NCBI GenBank assembly: GCA_027487685.1
Contig: JAIYDC010000104.1
Coordinates: 1-49,034 of the forward strand
Source: Pseudomonadota bacterium
GTDB taxonomy: Bacteria > Bdellovibrionota > Bacteriovoracia > Bacteriovoracales > Bacteriovoracaceae
Direction: 5' to 3'
Length of the DNA: 49,034 nt
The notes beneath the pieces were generated by a model. The model did not search any database. It was not told the DNA's origin and was given only the letters and a program-made list of their open reading frames with translations. The position numbers were made by a program, and so were the translations under genes. This document shows, piece by piece, positions 15,901 to 23,174 of the stretch (positions are counted from its first letter, which is position 1; every line of letters starts with the position of its first letter).

Positions 15901-17124
15901 GACAAGGTCGCGGTAATGATAGTGTTCGGCATCGACGTTGATGAAGACCTCCTCGCGGTGGGCCTCCTGGAGGATGCGCCGGAGTCTGGGTGCCACCTTA
16001 GCGTAAGTGGCCTCGAAGGCCTGGGGTCTGAAGTCATGGGAAAGGGCCGAGACTTTGATCGAGACGTGAGCGTTATAAATTCCAGCAGCGTTCTTTTCTC
16101 CTTTAGGAATGTGCTGTTTTAGACCGTGGACGAGCTGGAGGACCTTCTCAAAGTACTCATCTGCCTCACGTGCTGAGACCACCAGCTCTCCTAGCTGATC
16201 AAGAGTTGCTTCACGCTTTGTTGCTCTCAGTTCTCGTAGGGTTTCATGGCAAGTGTTGATGCTCTCTCCAGCGATAAAACGCTTGGCCATCATGCGTACA
16301 AGAAAGCGCACCACCGAGGCGAGAAGGCCTGCAGGGAGGAAGCTGGCAACCTGAAGGGCAACACTAAAAAGAATGATAAGGTGGAGTGGTAGCTGCCTTG
16401 TTCCACGCTTTTTCTGAAGTGAGATTGCTTTTGAGTCATCCAGGAGTCGGCGCAAACTCTCAAGGAGGTTGCGTTTAACTTCGAGGCCCATTTTGTCGTG
16501 GTCAAGGCTCGGAAGGAGGGCGAGGAACTTGAGAAGATGCACCCGGATCAGGTCATACTGGGCCGTAAGGGTGAGGCCATAATCGGAGACCTTCTCGAAG
16601 CTATTCGAACGGTAGTCCGCGGTCTTCTTGACCAACTTTTTTAATATGTCACGGGCCTCATCATCCACATCGCCCCATTGGTTCTTTTCGAGAAACTGAG
16701 GCAGCCCTTGCTGAGAGGTAACCCATTCGATTTCGCTCGGAAAAAGGCCTGGGGAAAGAGTACTGATCTTTTCGACATGTTCTTTTAAGTTGAAAAAGAA
16801 TTTTTCGGACTCTTTATCGATAAGGATAGGGTTCACTTCATGAAGCTTCAACAAAGCAAGTTCCCGTGAAAGCCGGCGAGTACCGATGTAGATCCCTTTC
16901 TCTTCTGGTCTCACGGCGCAGAGGAAAGGAAACCCGTCAACCACCACTTCCCTGCGAAAACCGAGAGCGGTTCCCTGGTTCTGGACGAATGCGACAAGTT
17001 CAGAAACGCCAGGACTGAGAACTCCTGATGGAAAAAGCATGGACTCAAACTCTTCGTAGAAGGAGACCTGCCAGTCACTGTCTACGACGCGCTTTTTTAC
17101 GAAAGGTACACCTTTATCATTCAC
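12964..17124 (-). CDS. putA: bifunctional proline dehydrogenase / P5C dehydrogenase
   Basis: Product of 1386 residues from a GTG at 17124, chosen because GGAGG lies 6 bases upstream; a TTG at 17154 is the longer alternative. Domain order: an N-terminal helical region; proline dehydrogenase barrel ~290-600 (KVSALSH, INVDAEHY, RLVKGAYWD, IEHQCLH, RNYMPIGNLLVGM); and aldehyde dehydrogenase ~660-1135 with VIAPWNFP, VFTGSKSVG, the general-base Glu903 in TEMGGKNA and catalytic Cys937 in SGQKCSAAS. A further 240 residues follow, matching the C-terminal domain of long PutA types. The protein oxidises proline via P5C to glutamate using FAD then NAD. There is no N-terminal ribbon-helix-helix, so it is not the self-repressing E. 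coli type. Confidence 0.93.
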   Translation of the reverse strand: MNDKGVPFVKKRVVDSDWQVSFYEEFESMLFPSGVLSPGVSELVAFVQNQGTALGFRREVVVDGFPFLCAVRPEEKGIYIGTRRLSRELALLKLHEVNPILIDKESEKFFFNLKEHVEKISTLSPGLFPSEIEWVTSQQGLPQFLEKNQWGDVDDEARDILKKLVKKTADYRSNSFEKVSDYGLTLTAQYDLIRVHLLKFLALLPSLDHDKMGLEVKRNLLESLRRLLDDSKAISLQKKRGTRQLPLHLIILFSVALQVASFLPAGLLASVVRFLVRMMAKRFIAGESINTCHETLRELRATKREATLDQLGELVVSAREADEYFEKVLQLVHGLKQHIPKGEKNAAGIYNAHVSIKVSALSHDFRPQAFEATYAKVAPRLRRILQEAHREEVFINVDAEHYHYRDLVLRIYGKVLLETPELKDYAQTGIVVQAYLRDGAKHLLDVAELAKQRNLRMPIRLVKGAYWDAETIEGEAHQFTPPQFLNKEESDLHFRQIAYLALKHHPFIQLAVGSHNLQDHAFVEAVRTLRFPTAPVIEHQCLHMTYEALSHGLAKMGWPTRNYMPIGNLLVGMAYLVRRIMENSSQVGVLSIMRSHQKASGLISPVEVHLQKKKSGTLQYDSFLTQIRSDFAPARPLKLYVPKELSGLESAIETLGGKLAQRQEEFRNSPETKIVCSSRPELIVGTVREHTSLDAIRAVEEAEKALAGSWWAKQSMALYRVSVMLRAADLMLIRRNALASLIIFEAGKTMTEALADVDEAIDFISFYARQEIAIQLGPQKVTNRGVMAVIAPWNFPLAIPCGMTVAPLVAGNAVILKPAEQTPLIGIELHRLLVEAGVPADIFSVILGDGEVVGAPIVTHPRTAGVVFTGSKSVGTWIYKHGAKSIIEHYFHQIPMQKKVITEMGGKNAIIVTNNCELDETISGILYAAFGHSGQKCSAASRVIVHREVKDALVNRLVQAIKDLKVGEALDPATSVNPLISREDQERVRRAVEQAKDEAIRTHGKILIDRSFEKLPGFCVGPALFELTPHQARKKESWAQREIFGPVLHVTEYESMIEAVELFNGTEYALTGGIYSQSQDDIDFLLKFLRAGNLYVNRPNTGARVAIEPFGGFKMSGTGPKAGGTEYVKEFHYLLSAQDTETLEAIWAKDSGYQLLTPRASLISVSGRASRFEYFGRSFLERYELFMGTVNEKEKAQITQFVDWIMAHIESHLTGRHLNFVIPGQLSYNDKSIIKDAGLFVAVSGRPSVKSIHYFLGALALGTGVSVACVTEEAYQTWKGILDLAWKAGFSKSNVDCTLISPDSLETLLRSSSYSFIYAGHFVQYRDVLYKSIFEGSALSETMRLILSEVDGVSLADPVQVLDQFVWMRSLAVNTMRHGAPLELNA

Positions 17125-17199
17125 GGGGGGCCTCCAAGATTTTAAACACTTCAATTTACCTGTAAAATGAGCACTAGCAAAGAGTGGAGTACGTAGAAT

Positions 17200-17229
17200 T
17201 TGACGGCGCCATTGGCCCGGGCCTAGAAT
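17200..17229 (+). promoter_or_regulatory. sigma70-like promoter giving a leaderless transcript
   Basis: TTGACG (17200-17205), an 18-base spacer and TAGAAT (17224-17229) end 6 bases before the ATG at 17236. There is no Shine-Dalgarno in front of the start. Confidence 0.65.
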
Positions 17230-17235
17230 TACCTT

Positions 17236-18384
17236 ATGGCCCCACTTTTTTTATTCATGTTTCTCCTTCCCTCTTTCGCTACCGCCGGAGATCTTTACAC
17301 CCTGGCAGATCTGGAAGTCCTGTTACAGGAGGAAGGCCACCGTGAGTTCTTTGGACATGCTCTGGACATCCGCCCCTCGGAGCGGCAGGAGGCCTGGCGT
17401 GGCATGGTGATAAAGATGGGTGAGCGCTTCGCACAGCGAGTCCTCACAGGCAACGAGATAGACCATCGTGACTTTCAAAAAATCGAAGAACTCTACACGT
17501 GGCCTACCCTCCGAAGCGATGACATGTTTAAGCTCAGGCGGCAGGAAGTAGGTCTGAGTTACCTCAAGCACTGCTTTAGGCAGACTTCAGCTCCACCACG
17601 CCCGTGCCGGAAAGAGCTCAAATCCTTTTGGGAAGCGGATCCAACCGACCCAGACACGGCCTACAAACTGGCAGAACTTACTCTTGGCGTCCCCGAGGCA
17701 CCGATAAGTACCTGGAGTTTTCTTGAAGTTGCCCTGAAAAGCAATCTCTCTGAATTCTACTGTAAAAAAGAGTTTGTGCTCACGGCCCTGTGGGGCAAAA
17801 TCGAGATCGACTACGTCCGCCTTGGGCCAGAGGGGGACTTAGCTAAAAAAATTGACCAAACGATTCATCCAGACTGTCTTCCACCTCTGATTTCCGAGGC
17901 GAACAAACGGCTCCTTCGCCCCCCAAAGGTGCTTGACCGAGAGCTGGCCTTCCAAATTCTAAAGTCTCAAGGAAAAGCAACTCCACAGGTGACAGATTTC
18001 TTTTTCACCGTCTATCTATTGGATAATCCCGCTCAGGGGGAGCTTTTTAACCTCTCCTGGAACCGGGTGAGAGAGCTAGGGGGAACAGTCGCACGGCGTG
18101 ACGAGGTGCTAAAGAAGCTGCGCGACCTCGACCCCTTACCCGATTCAATCCTCGGGTCTATAGATCAGACCAAGAAACGAGTCGTCCTGAGGCACTTTAA
18201 AACGTATTTCCCTGAGTACTTCGACTTCTACGCTGACCAGTGCGTGAGCTATTATGGTGGCAAAGGACTTTTCCCGGCCGGTAACCCCACCATTCATTGC
18301 CAGGACCTGATGAACTCAGACCTGGGCTCTCAGATTCTGGATGACGTGCGCCTTAAGCGTTACCAAACCGTCCGCCGGATCTAA
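17236..18384 (+). CDS. secreted orphan protein
   Basis: Product of 382 residues. The signal peptide is LFLFMFLLPSFATA, with cleavage near residue 17. The mature part is helical with repeated short amphipathic helices (e.g. TAYKLAELTLGVPEAP, FLEVALKSNLSEFYC) that resemble a TPR/Sel1-like solenoid without matching a consensus. Cysteines are scattered (HCFRQ, PCRKE, FYCKKE, DCLPP, QCVSYY, HCQDL) and may form periplasmic disulphides. No family recognised. It is a single gene, divergent from putA, with a leaderless promoter, and followed by a nested inverted repeat. Confidence 0.65.
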   Translation: MAPLFLFMFLLPSFATAGDLYTLADLEVLLQEEGHREFFGHALDIRPSERQEAWRGMVIKMGERFAQRVLTGNEIDHRDFQKIEELYTWPTLRSDDMFKLRRQEVGLSYLKHCFRQTSAPPRPCRKELKSFWEADPTDPDTAYKLAELTLGVPEAPISTWSFLEVALKSNLSEFYCKKEFVLTALWGKIEIDYVRLGPEGDLAKKIDQTIHPDCLPPLISEANKRLLRPPKVLDRELAFQILKSQGKATPQVTDFFFTVYLLDNPAQGELFNLSWNRVRELGGTVARRDEVLKKLRDLDPLPDSILGSIDQTKKRVVLRHFKTYFPEYFDFYADQCVSYYGGKGLFPAGNPTIHCQDLMNSDLGSQILDDVRLKRYQTVRRI

Positions 18385-18386
18385 GG

Positions 18387-18460
18387 GTTCCAGGCCAACA
18401 GACTTCTACGTAAGCAGCGCACTGGGCGGATCGCATACGTAGAAGTGTGCTACTTGGAAC
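18387..18460. repeat. nested inverted repeat between convergent genes
   Basis: A perfect 11-bp repeat ACTTCTACGTA (18402-18412) / TACGTAGAAGT (18436-18446) encloses 23 bases. It lies inside a second 6-bp pair GTTCCA (18387-18392) / TGGAAC (18455-18460). It fills the gap between two convergent stop codons. No T-run follows on the plus strand, so it is not a textbook terminator, but it may work as a bidirectional one or stabilise 3' ends. Confidence 0.6.
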
Positions 18461-18472
18461 TCTAAAAAAGAT

Positions 18473-18943
18473 TTACTTTAAATGGTTAGAAACTAGCTTG
18501 GTCATTTCGAACATAGTAACCTGCTTCTTACCGCCAAAGACGGCCTTAAGCTTGTCATCAGCGTTGATGGCACGACGATTTTTTTCGTCCTGCAGGTTGT
18601 TTTTCTTAATATAGGCCCAAACTTTCTTCATTACTTCTGTGCGTGGAAGGGCCGAAGCTCCAACGATCTCAGCGAGCTCTCTGGAAGGGTTGAGCGGCTT
18701 CATGAAAGCAGCATTTGGCTTACGAGCGGCCTTCTTCTTAGGAGTTGCAGCAACTTTTTTCGTGGTGGTTTTAGGAGCTGCCTTGGCAGTTGATTTAGCG
18801 GTAGCCTTCTTGCCTGTCGCCTTTTTAGGAGCAGCAGCAATTTTTGCCGTTGCTTTTTTTGCAGTCGCTTTCTTTGGTGCCGCAGTTTTCTTTGCCGTTG
18901 CCTTTTTCGAGGCAGTAGCTTTCTTAGTCGTCTTCTTGGCCAT
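18473..18943 (-). CDS. SWIB-domain protein with histone H1-like Lys/Ala-rich tail
   Basis: Product of 156 residues. Residues 1-75 are almost entirely Lys, Ala, Thr and Pro in repeats of the type KKATAKK, like histone H1 and bacterial AlgP/Hc1-type tails, expected to bind DNA. Residues ~78-156 form a SWIB/MDM2 domain: FMKPLNPSRELAEIVG, LPRTEVMKKVWAYIKKNNLQ, then INADDKLKAVFGGK and FEMTKLVSNHL. SWIB domains occur in chlamydial and some predatory bacterial chromatin proteins; the combination suggests a nucleoid-compacting or transcription role. GGAGG lies 7 bases before the ATG. Identification of the SWIB domain is strong; function in this organism is inferred. Confidence 0.9.
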   Translation of the reverse strand: MAKKTTKKATASKKATAKKTAAPKKATAKKATAKIAAAPKKATGKKATAKSTAKAAPKTTTKKVAATPKKKAARKPNAAFMKPLNPSRELAEIVGASALPRTEVMKKVWAYIKKNNLQDEKNRRAINADDKLKAVFGGKKQVTMFEMTKLVSNHLK

Positions 18944-18997
18944 AATAAATCCTCCGTCTGAGATGGGAACTTAAGTCCCCTTAGGTTAACTTGGAAG

Positions 18998-19450
18998 CTA
19001 TAGGACTTTTACCCACTCGATGATGTTATTGCTAAAGCCGAACGCATTACCTGTTCGCTTGTAGCCGTGGCTTTCATTCAGGGCGATCATACGAAAGTTG
19101 TCCATCGGGCAGTAGTTGACGATGCGGATGATCTGCAGTTTCTTGGCTTCTTCTTCATAGAAGTTTTTGATCTGGTGGGAGAAACCATTGCCCTGAAACG
19201 CCATTTTGATCGGAGTATTTTTTGTAAAGAGGGTGTCGCTTTCTTTGCGTACAAGGACTGCGGCCACAATCTCTTCGTCAGTCGTTACCGAATAGAGCTT
19301 CCAACCGGTTTTGACTTCTTTCTTAATATTGTCGAGGCTCCAGGAAAAATCCTGAGTATCAGTGAAGGCTTGCATGTCAAACTTGGAAAGGTTTACGACA
19401 TCTTCCTCTTTCTTGGCCTCTTTGAAAACGAGTGGTTTGAGATCGTCCAT
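18998..19450 (-). CDS. GNAT-family N-acetyltransferase-like protein
   Basis: Product of 150 residues. The fold order fits GNAT: helix pair (residues 18-45), strands WKLYSVTTDEEIVAAVLVRK, a region FQGNGFSHQIKNFYEEEAKK where the acetyl-CoA loop is expected (the usual RxxGxG/A is replaced by QGNGFS), strand IIRIVNYCPMDN, and the terminal ALNESHGYKRTGNAFGF typical of the last strand-helix. Substrate unknown; the altered pyrophosphate loop makes it a divergent member. It lies downstream of its own promoter at 19487-19516. Confidence 0.7.
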   Translation of the reverse strand: MDDLKPLVFKEAKKEEDVVNLSKFDMQAFTDTQDFSWSLDNIKKEVKTGWKLYSVTTDEEIVAAVLVRKESDTLFTKNTPIKMAFQGNGFSHQIKNFYEEEAKKLQIIRIVNYCPMDNFRMIALNESHGYKRTGNAFGFSNNIIEWVKVL

Positions 19451-19486
19451 TTTCTGCTTTTGTTAGTCCGTGGTGCACTTAAGCGT

Positions 19487-19516
19487 ATTGTAGCGGTAAG
19501 CATTTCATTTTATCAA
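19487..19516 (-). promoter_or_regulatory. sigma70-like promoter for the GNAT gene
   Basis: On the minus strand TTGATA (19511-19516), 18-base spacer, TACAAT (19487-19492). The expected start lies about 30 bases upstream of the ATG at 19450, so this transcript has a short leader. Confidence 0.55.
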
Positions 19517-19528
19517 ACATATTTTTAC

Positions 19529-20185
19529 TCAGGCCTCTGGGATGAAGTTCAGATTCTCTTCCTGAAATGCCTCCACTCCGAGAAGATGAAGACTATCGAA
19601 GAGTCCTTTCTCCCGCTGGGACTCATAGGCGGCATGGATATAAACCGTAAGGTCTTCCACATCAACCAGCTCAGGAAGTGCCAGCCCCTGATACAATGTA
19701 AGAACCTCCGGGGAATTCAGGAAGGCCTTGAGCTCTCGCACCTTGTCCACCAGTTTAAGGACTCTAAATGGCCCCTTCTCCGCTAGGAAACGATACTCCT
19801 TGGCAGGGCCACGACTCGGTGTCGCGCGAACCCACTGGAAGACTTTTCGCAGATGGGCCTCGAGATTTTCTGTCATTTCGTCGATCGCTGCCTCAGAGTT
19901 TCGGTCGCGAAGAAACGCCTCGCACTCCCGGACCGTCAGATCGTCTAATTTGATAATTGGTTTTCCAATCAAAAGGCTGGCCATAGATTCAAGCAGCACA
20001 GTTTGGGCATCACTTAGCTGACCAAAAAACGACAAATTTTTGACGATATTCAGCTCCAGCTCGACCTTGCACCAAAGCGCCATCTCGTCCCCAGGGTAGC
20101 GCTTCATCTCAGGATCGAGCTCGGGTTTTACGAACCGTAGACGGGAAAGAAGTGCTTTTGCTCTTTGTGATTTAACGGTGCCCAC
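19529..20185 (-). CDS. hypothetical protein
   Basis: Product of 218 residues, GTG start with a consensus AGGAGG 4 bases upstream. Soluble, leucine- and glutamate-rich, without signal peptide. The segment from residue ~36 to 105 (MALWCKVELEL, LESMASLLIGKPIIKLDDLTVRECEAFLRD) is faintly like the NifU/SufE-type Fe-S scaffold helices around the GK motif, but the cluster cysteines are missing, so I do not assign it. The C-terminal half is helical. It stands on the minus strand, divergent from the thiamine pyrophosphokinase-like gene. Confidence 0.6.
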   Translation of the reverse strand: MGTVKSQRAKALLSRLRFVKPELDPEMKRYPGDEMALWCKVELELNIVKNLSFFGQLSDAQTVLLESMASLLIGKPIIKLDDLTVRECEAFLRDRNSEAAIDEMTENLEAHLRKVFQWVRATPSRGPAKEYRFLAEKGPFRVLKLVDKVRELKAFLNSPEVLTLYQGLALPELVDVEDLTVYIHAAYESQREKGLFDSLHLLGVEAFQEENLNFIPEA

Positions 20186-20230
20186 GAATCCTCCTACTCA
20201 TCAAGTGGATTCAAGGCTAAGATACTCAGT

Positions 20231-20857
20231 ATGATTTTGCCAAGCCATCTTCTTACCCATGCTGAGTGGGTTTTCTTGGGCCCGATGGGGCCAAGACTCC
20301 CCTCGCAGCTTTTACCACTTCCACTTTTAACCGTTGATGGTGGCGGCAACTTCGCCAAGAGTGCTGTGGTTTGGGTCGGAGATCAGGATTCCCTCAACTG
20401 CGACATTCAGGCAGAATTCATCTTCCGGCACCCACGGGAGAAAGACCTGTCGGACCTGGCACTTGCACTCGGACTGTTCACCGCCCCCTTGCGCTACAAG
20501 TTCCACTTCTGGGGTCTCCTCGGGGGGCGACGGGACCACGAACTCTTCAACCTGGGCGAAGCACTGCGCTTTTTAGAGCTGCACAATGAATCGCAGATCT
20601 TCATGTACAATGAAGAGGGTAGGATCAGGTTCCATCTCCTGGGCGCGGGCCGCTGGACGTTTGCCCATCAGGGTCTGTTTTCGCTAGGGACGATGGCAAA
20701 GACCGAGGTCCTCCTGAGTGGCGCGTGCCGTTATGTACCACAAACACCCGTCACGCTCTTCCCTTTATCGAGCACAGGCCTTTCCAACGAGGCACACGGC
20801 CCGGTCAATGTGGAGAACCGCGGCCCGATTTTTATCTATTTTCCGGGGGAGAAATGA
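20231..20857 (+). CDS. thiamine pyrophosphokinase-like protein
   Basis: Product of 208 residues. The family pattern is visible: VDGGG (35-39), VGDQDS (49-54; usually GDxDS), EKDLSDLALAL (70-80; usually DKTDxxxAL) and GLLGGRRDHELFNL (95-108; usually GAxGGRxDHxLxN). The enzyme transfers pyrophosphate from ATP to thiamine. The DxT to DLS change and the Gln in GDQDS are departures from consensus, so the substrate may differ. A TAAGAT box ends 7 bases before the ATG, with no clear -35 and no Shine-Dalgarno. It overlaps the next gene by ATGA. Confidence 0.75.
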   Translation: MILPSHLLTHAEWVFLGPMGPRLPSQLLPLPLLTVDGGGNFAKSAVVWVGDQDSLNCDIQAEFIFRHPREKDLSDLALALGLFTAPLRYKFHFWGLLGGRRDHELFNLGEALRFLELHNESQIFMYNEEGRIRFHLLGAGRWTFAHQGLFSLGTMAKTEVLLSGACRYVPQTPVTLFPLSSTGLSNEAHGPVNVENRGPIFIYFPGEK

Positions 20858-21519
20858 GAGCGCACTACTTGGATGGCTTACGCGGAATCGCCGTCATCTG
20901 GATGATCATTTTTCATGCTGCGTATGACCTGAAGATGTTCAACTACCTGGACTGGGATTTTTCTTCCGGATTTTGGTATGCCTTTCCGAGGATCATCGCC
21001 TTCACTTTCCTCTTTTGCGTCGGCGCCTCGCTGAATTATACCCACAGGCCTCGGATTAATTGGCCAGTGCTCAGGAAGCGCATCGCTAAGCTCGGCGCCG
21101 GCGCAGCGGCGGTAAGCATAGGAACGTACTTTGTTTTTCCGAATCAATGGATCTATTTTGGAACTCTCCACTGCATCCTTGCGGGGTCAATCCTAGGGGC
21201 ACTCGTTGTGAACCACAGGGCCCTGGCGGCAGGGCTTCTCCTAATGATATTAACAGGCCAGTACGTCCTGGGATACGACATCCGGTGGCTGTCCTCAATC
21301 CTGCAGCGACCATCGATGGACTTTATTCCCATCTATCCGTGGTTCTGGGCGATTCTCGCTGGCCTATTGACCGGCCCGCGACTAGAAACCCTCCTTGCGC
21401 GATGGCCAGCACGGCCTTTCTTGACCTTTCTTGGACAAAACTCTCTCAAGATCTATCTTCTCCACCAACCGATCATCTTTGGTTTAATTTGGTGTTATAC
21501 AGAGCTTGTAGTTAGGTGA
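20854..21519 (+). CDS. DUF1624 / HGSNAT-like membrane acyltransferase
   Basis: Product of 221 residues with about seven membrane helices. The N-terminal signature YLDGLRGIAVIWMIIFHAAYDL is typical of DUF1624 (heparan-alpha-glucosaminide N-acetyltransferase catalytic) proteins. Other family features include FCVGASL, FGTLHCILAGSILG and a C-terminal FLGQNSLKIYLLHQPIIF. These proteins are thought to move acyl groups across the membrane; the acceptor here is unknown. GGGGGAG precedes the ATG at 20854. It is the second gene after the TPK-like one (4-base overlap). Confidence 0.85.
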   Translation: MRAHYLDGLRGIAVIWMIIFHAAYDLKMFNYLDWDFSSGFWYAFPRIIAFTFLFCVGASLNYTHRPRINWPVLRKRIAKLGAGAAAVSIGTYFVFPNQWIYFGTLHCILAGSILGALVVNHRALAAGLLLMILTGQYVLGYDIRWLSSILQRPSMDFIPIYPWFWAILAGLLTGPRLETLLARWPARPFLTFLGQNSLKIYLLHQPIIFGLIWCYTELVVR

Positions 21520-21554
21520 CAAACCTTAGCGACACATGAGAAATTATCGCCCGC

Positions 21555-23174
21555 ATGAACAACCTTATACGGACCTACCGCCAAGTCGAACTTTTTTTCG
21601 GAAACATGAAGTTTGCAGTCTTCATCATATTGCTCTTCGCGGTCACACTCGCCTACGGCACTTTTATGGAATCCTACCACGGAACAGAGTACGCCAACCG
21701 GCTGGTGTATAAATCCTGGTGGTTCATGGGCATCCAGTTTGGGATGTTCCTCTCGATCCTGTTTGCGACCCTACTGCGTTTGCCGCCTCGAAAGTCACTC
21801 TATGGCTTCTACGTCATCCACGCGGGCCTTATCATCCTCTTTCTTGGATCCTTCGTGACCTATCAGTCCGGAGTGGATGGAACGGTCAGTCTCGCTCCCA
21901 ATCTTCCGTCGCGGCAGGTTCAGGTCAACGAAGATGAGTTTAAGATTCAGTTCCCGGCCAAAGGTAAAGAGGTCATCATCCCTTTGCCCTATAGCGCTGG
22001 CAAACGCAATCTCGGCTTCGAGTACGAAGGCGTGAAGCTTTCGACCTTCCTGCCGTTTGCCGAAAACAAGGAAGACTGGATTTTCGATCCTGCTGCAGAC
22101 AAGGGCCAGGCCTCAACAAAGTACCGGATCTTTAATGACAATTTCGGTGAATTCCTCACTCTTTCTCTGCACCCTCAGTCTGCTTACACCAACACTCAGC
22201 AACTCGGTCCATTGAACGTTCACTACATGCCCGAATCCCTGGCAGATTGCTTTGCTAAGAATACCCCGGATGGCCTGATCGTCTGGAATGGTGAAACCAC
22301 GGGATGCGCCAGCCCAGAGCGCAGGGATATCCGTCGAACACGCCAGAGCACCTCGGGTCGCGAACTCGTCGAAGTCAGTTACGACGGACAAAATCTTCGC
22401 TTTATGCCGGAGATGTCTCCCCTTCCGCTTGATGAGAAGATGGAGCTGAATGAACTCTCCCAATACCGGGTTTTCAGTAAAAAACTTTTTGAGAAAAGTC
22501 CGCACCTGTTCCTCTTCGGGAAGAAAGCGGCATTCTTTGATAAAGATACCCAGAAGTGGGAAGCCCACGCTGCTGGGCCAGGTCAGGAGGTGTCTCTTCC
22601 GTGGATGGGCTTTAAGGTCAAGACCCTTGATCACCGGACAGACGCCTACCCCACAATGGTTCCCCATTACATAAAACCAATTCAAGACAATGGACAGGTC
22701 ACAGTCGGAAACCTCAAGGCCGTTGAGGTAGAAGTCGGAGGTAAGAAATTTTGGGTCAACTCTCAGGAGCCCATCGCCTTTACACTCAACGGCGAGCGCA
22801 TCACTTTCGAGCTCACGAAGAGGAGTCTGACACTCCCGTATGAGATCGTCCTCAACCAGTTCAAGATGGACAACGATCCGGGGACCACGAATCCGGCCAG
22901 CTACGAGAGCTTTATAACCCTTTTCAAGGGTAATGAGGGATCGGAGAAGCATCGGGTCTACATGAATAATCCTCTCAAACATAAGAGTTTTACCTTTTAC
23001 CAGGCCTCTTATTTCCAGACCAATGAAGGGCCTTACGGCAGTGTCCTCTCGGTTAATTTCGATCCGGGAAGATTCTGGAAATACCTTGGATCTCTGCTTC
23101 TTGTTCTGGGATCCATCTGGCACTTTGTTCTTCGAAAAAAATCTGTCGTGAAACCAGGAGAAGTACGTGCTTAA
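21555..23174 (+). CDS. resB: ResB-like cytochrome c biogenesis protein
   Basis: Product of 539 residues. Three N-terminal membrane helices (about 18-38, 56-77 and 82-103) carry the ResB-like start (SMKFAVFIILLFAVTLAYGT type, with a GTFMESYHGTEYA loop). A large periplasmic domain (110-505) follows, and one helix near 510-527. ResB and CcsA form the system II complex that exports heme and ligates it to apocytochrome c at the outer face of the inner membrane. It overlaps the ccsA-like gene by 8 bases. Confidence 0.85.
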   Translation: MNNLIRTYRQVELFFGNMKFAVFIILLFAVTLAYGTFMESYHGTEYANRLVYKSWWFMGIQFGMFLSILFATLLRLPPRKSLYGFYVIHAGLIILFLGSFVTYQSGVDGTVSLAPNLPSRQVQVNEDEFKIQFPAKGKEVIIPLPYSAGKRNLGFEYEGVKLSTFLPFAENKEDWIFDPAADKGQASTKYRIFNDNFGEFLTLSLHPQSAYTNTQQLGPLNVHYMPESLADCFAKNTPDGLIVWNGETTGCASPERRDIRRTRQSTSGRELVEVSYDGQNLRFMPEMSPLPLDEKMELNELSQYRVFSKKLFEKSPHLFLFGKKAAFFDKDTQKWEAHAAGPGQEVSLPWMGFKVKTLDHRTDAYPTMVPHYIKPIQDNGQVTVGNLKAVEVEVGGKKFWVNSQEPIAFTLNGERITFELTKRSLTLPYEIVLNQFKMDNDPGTTNPASYESFITLFKGNEGSEKHRVYMNNPLKHKSFTFYQASYFQTNEGPYGSVLSVNFDPGRFWKYLGSLLLVLGSIWHFVLRKKSVVKPGEVRA

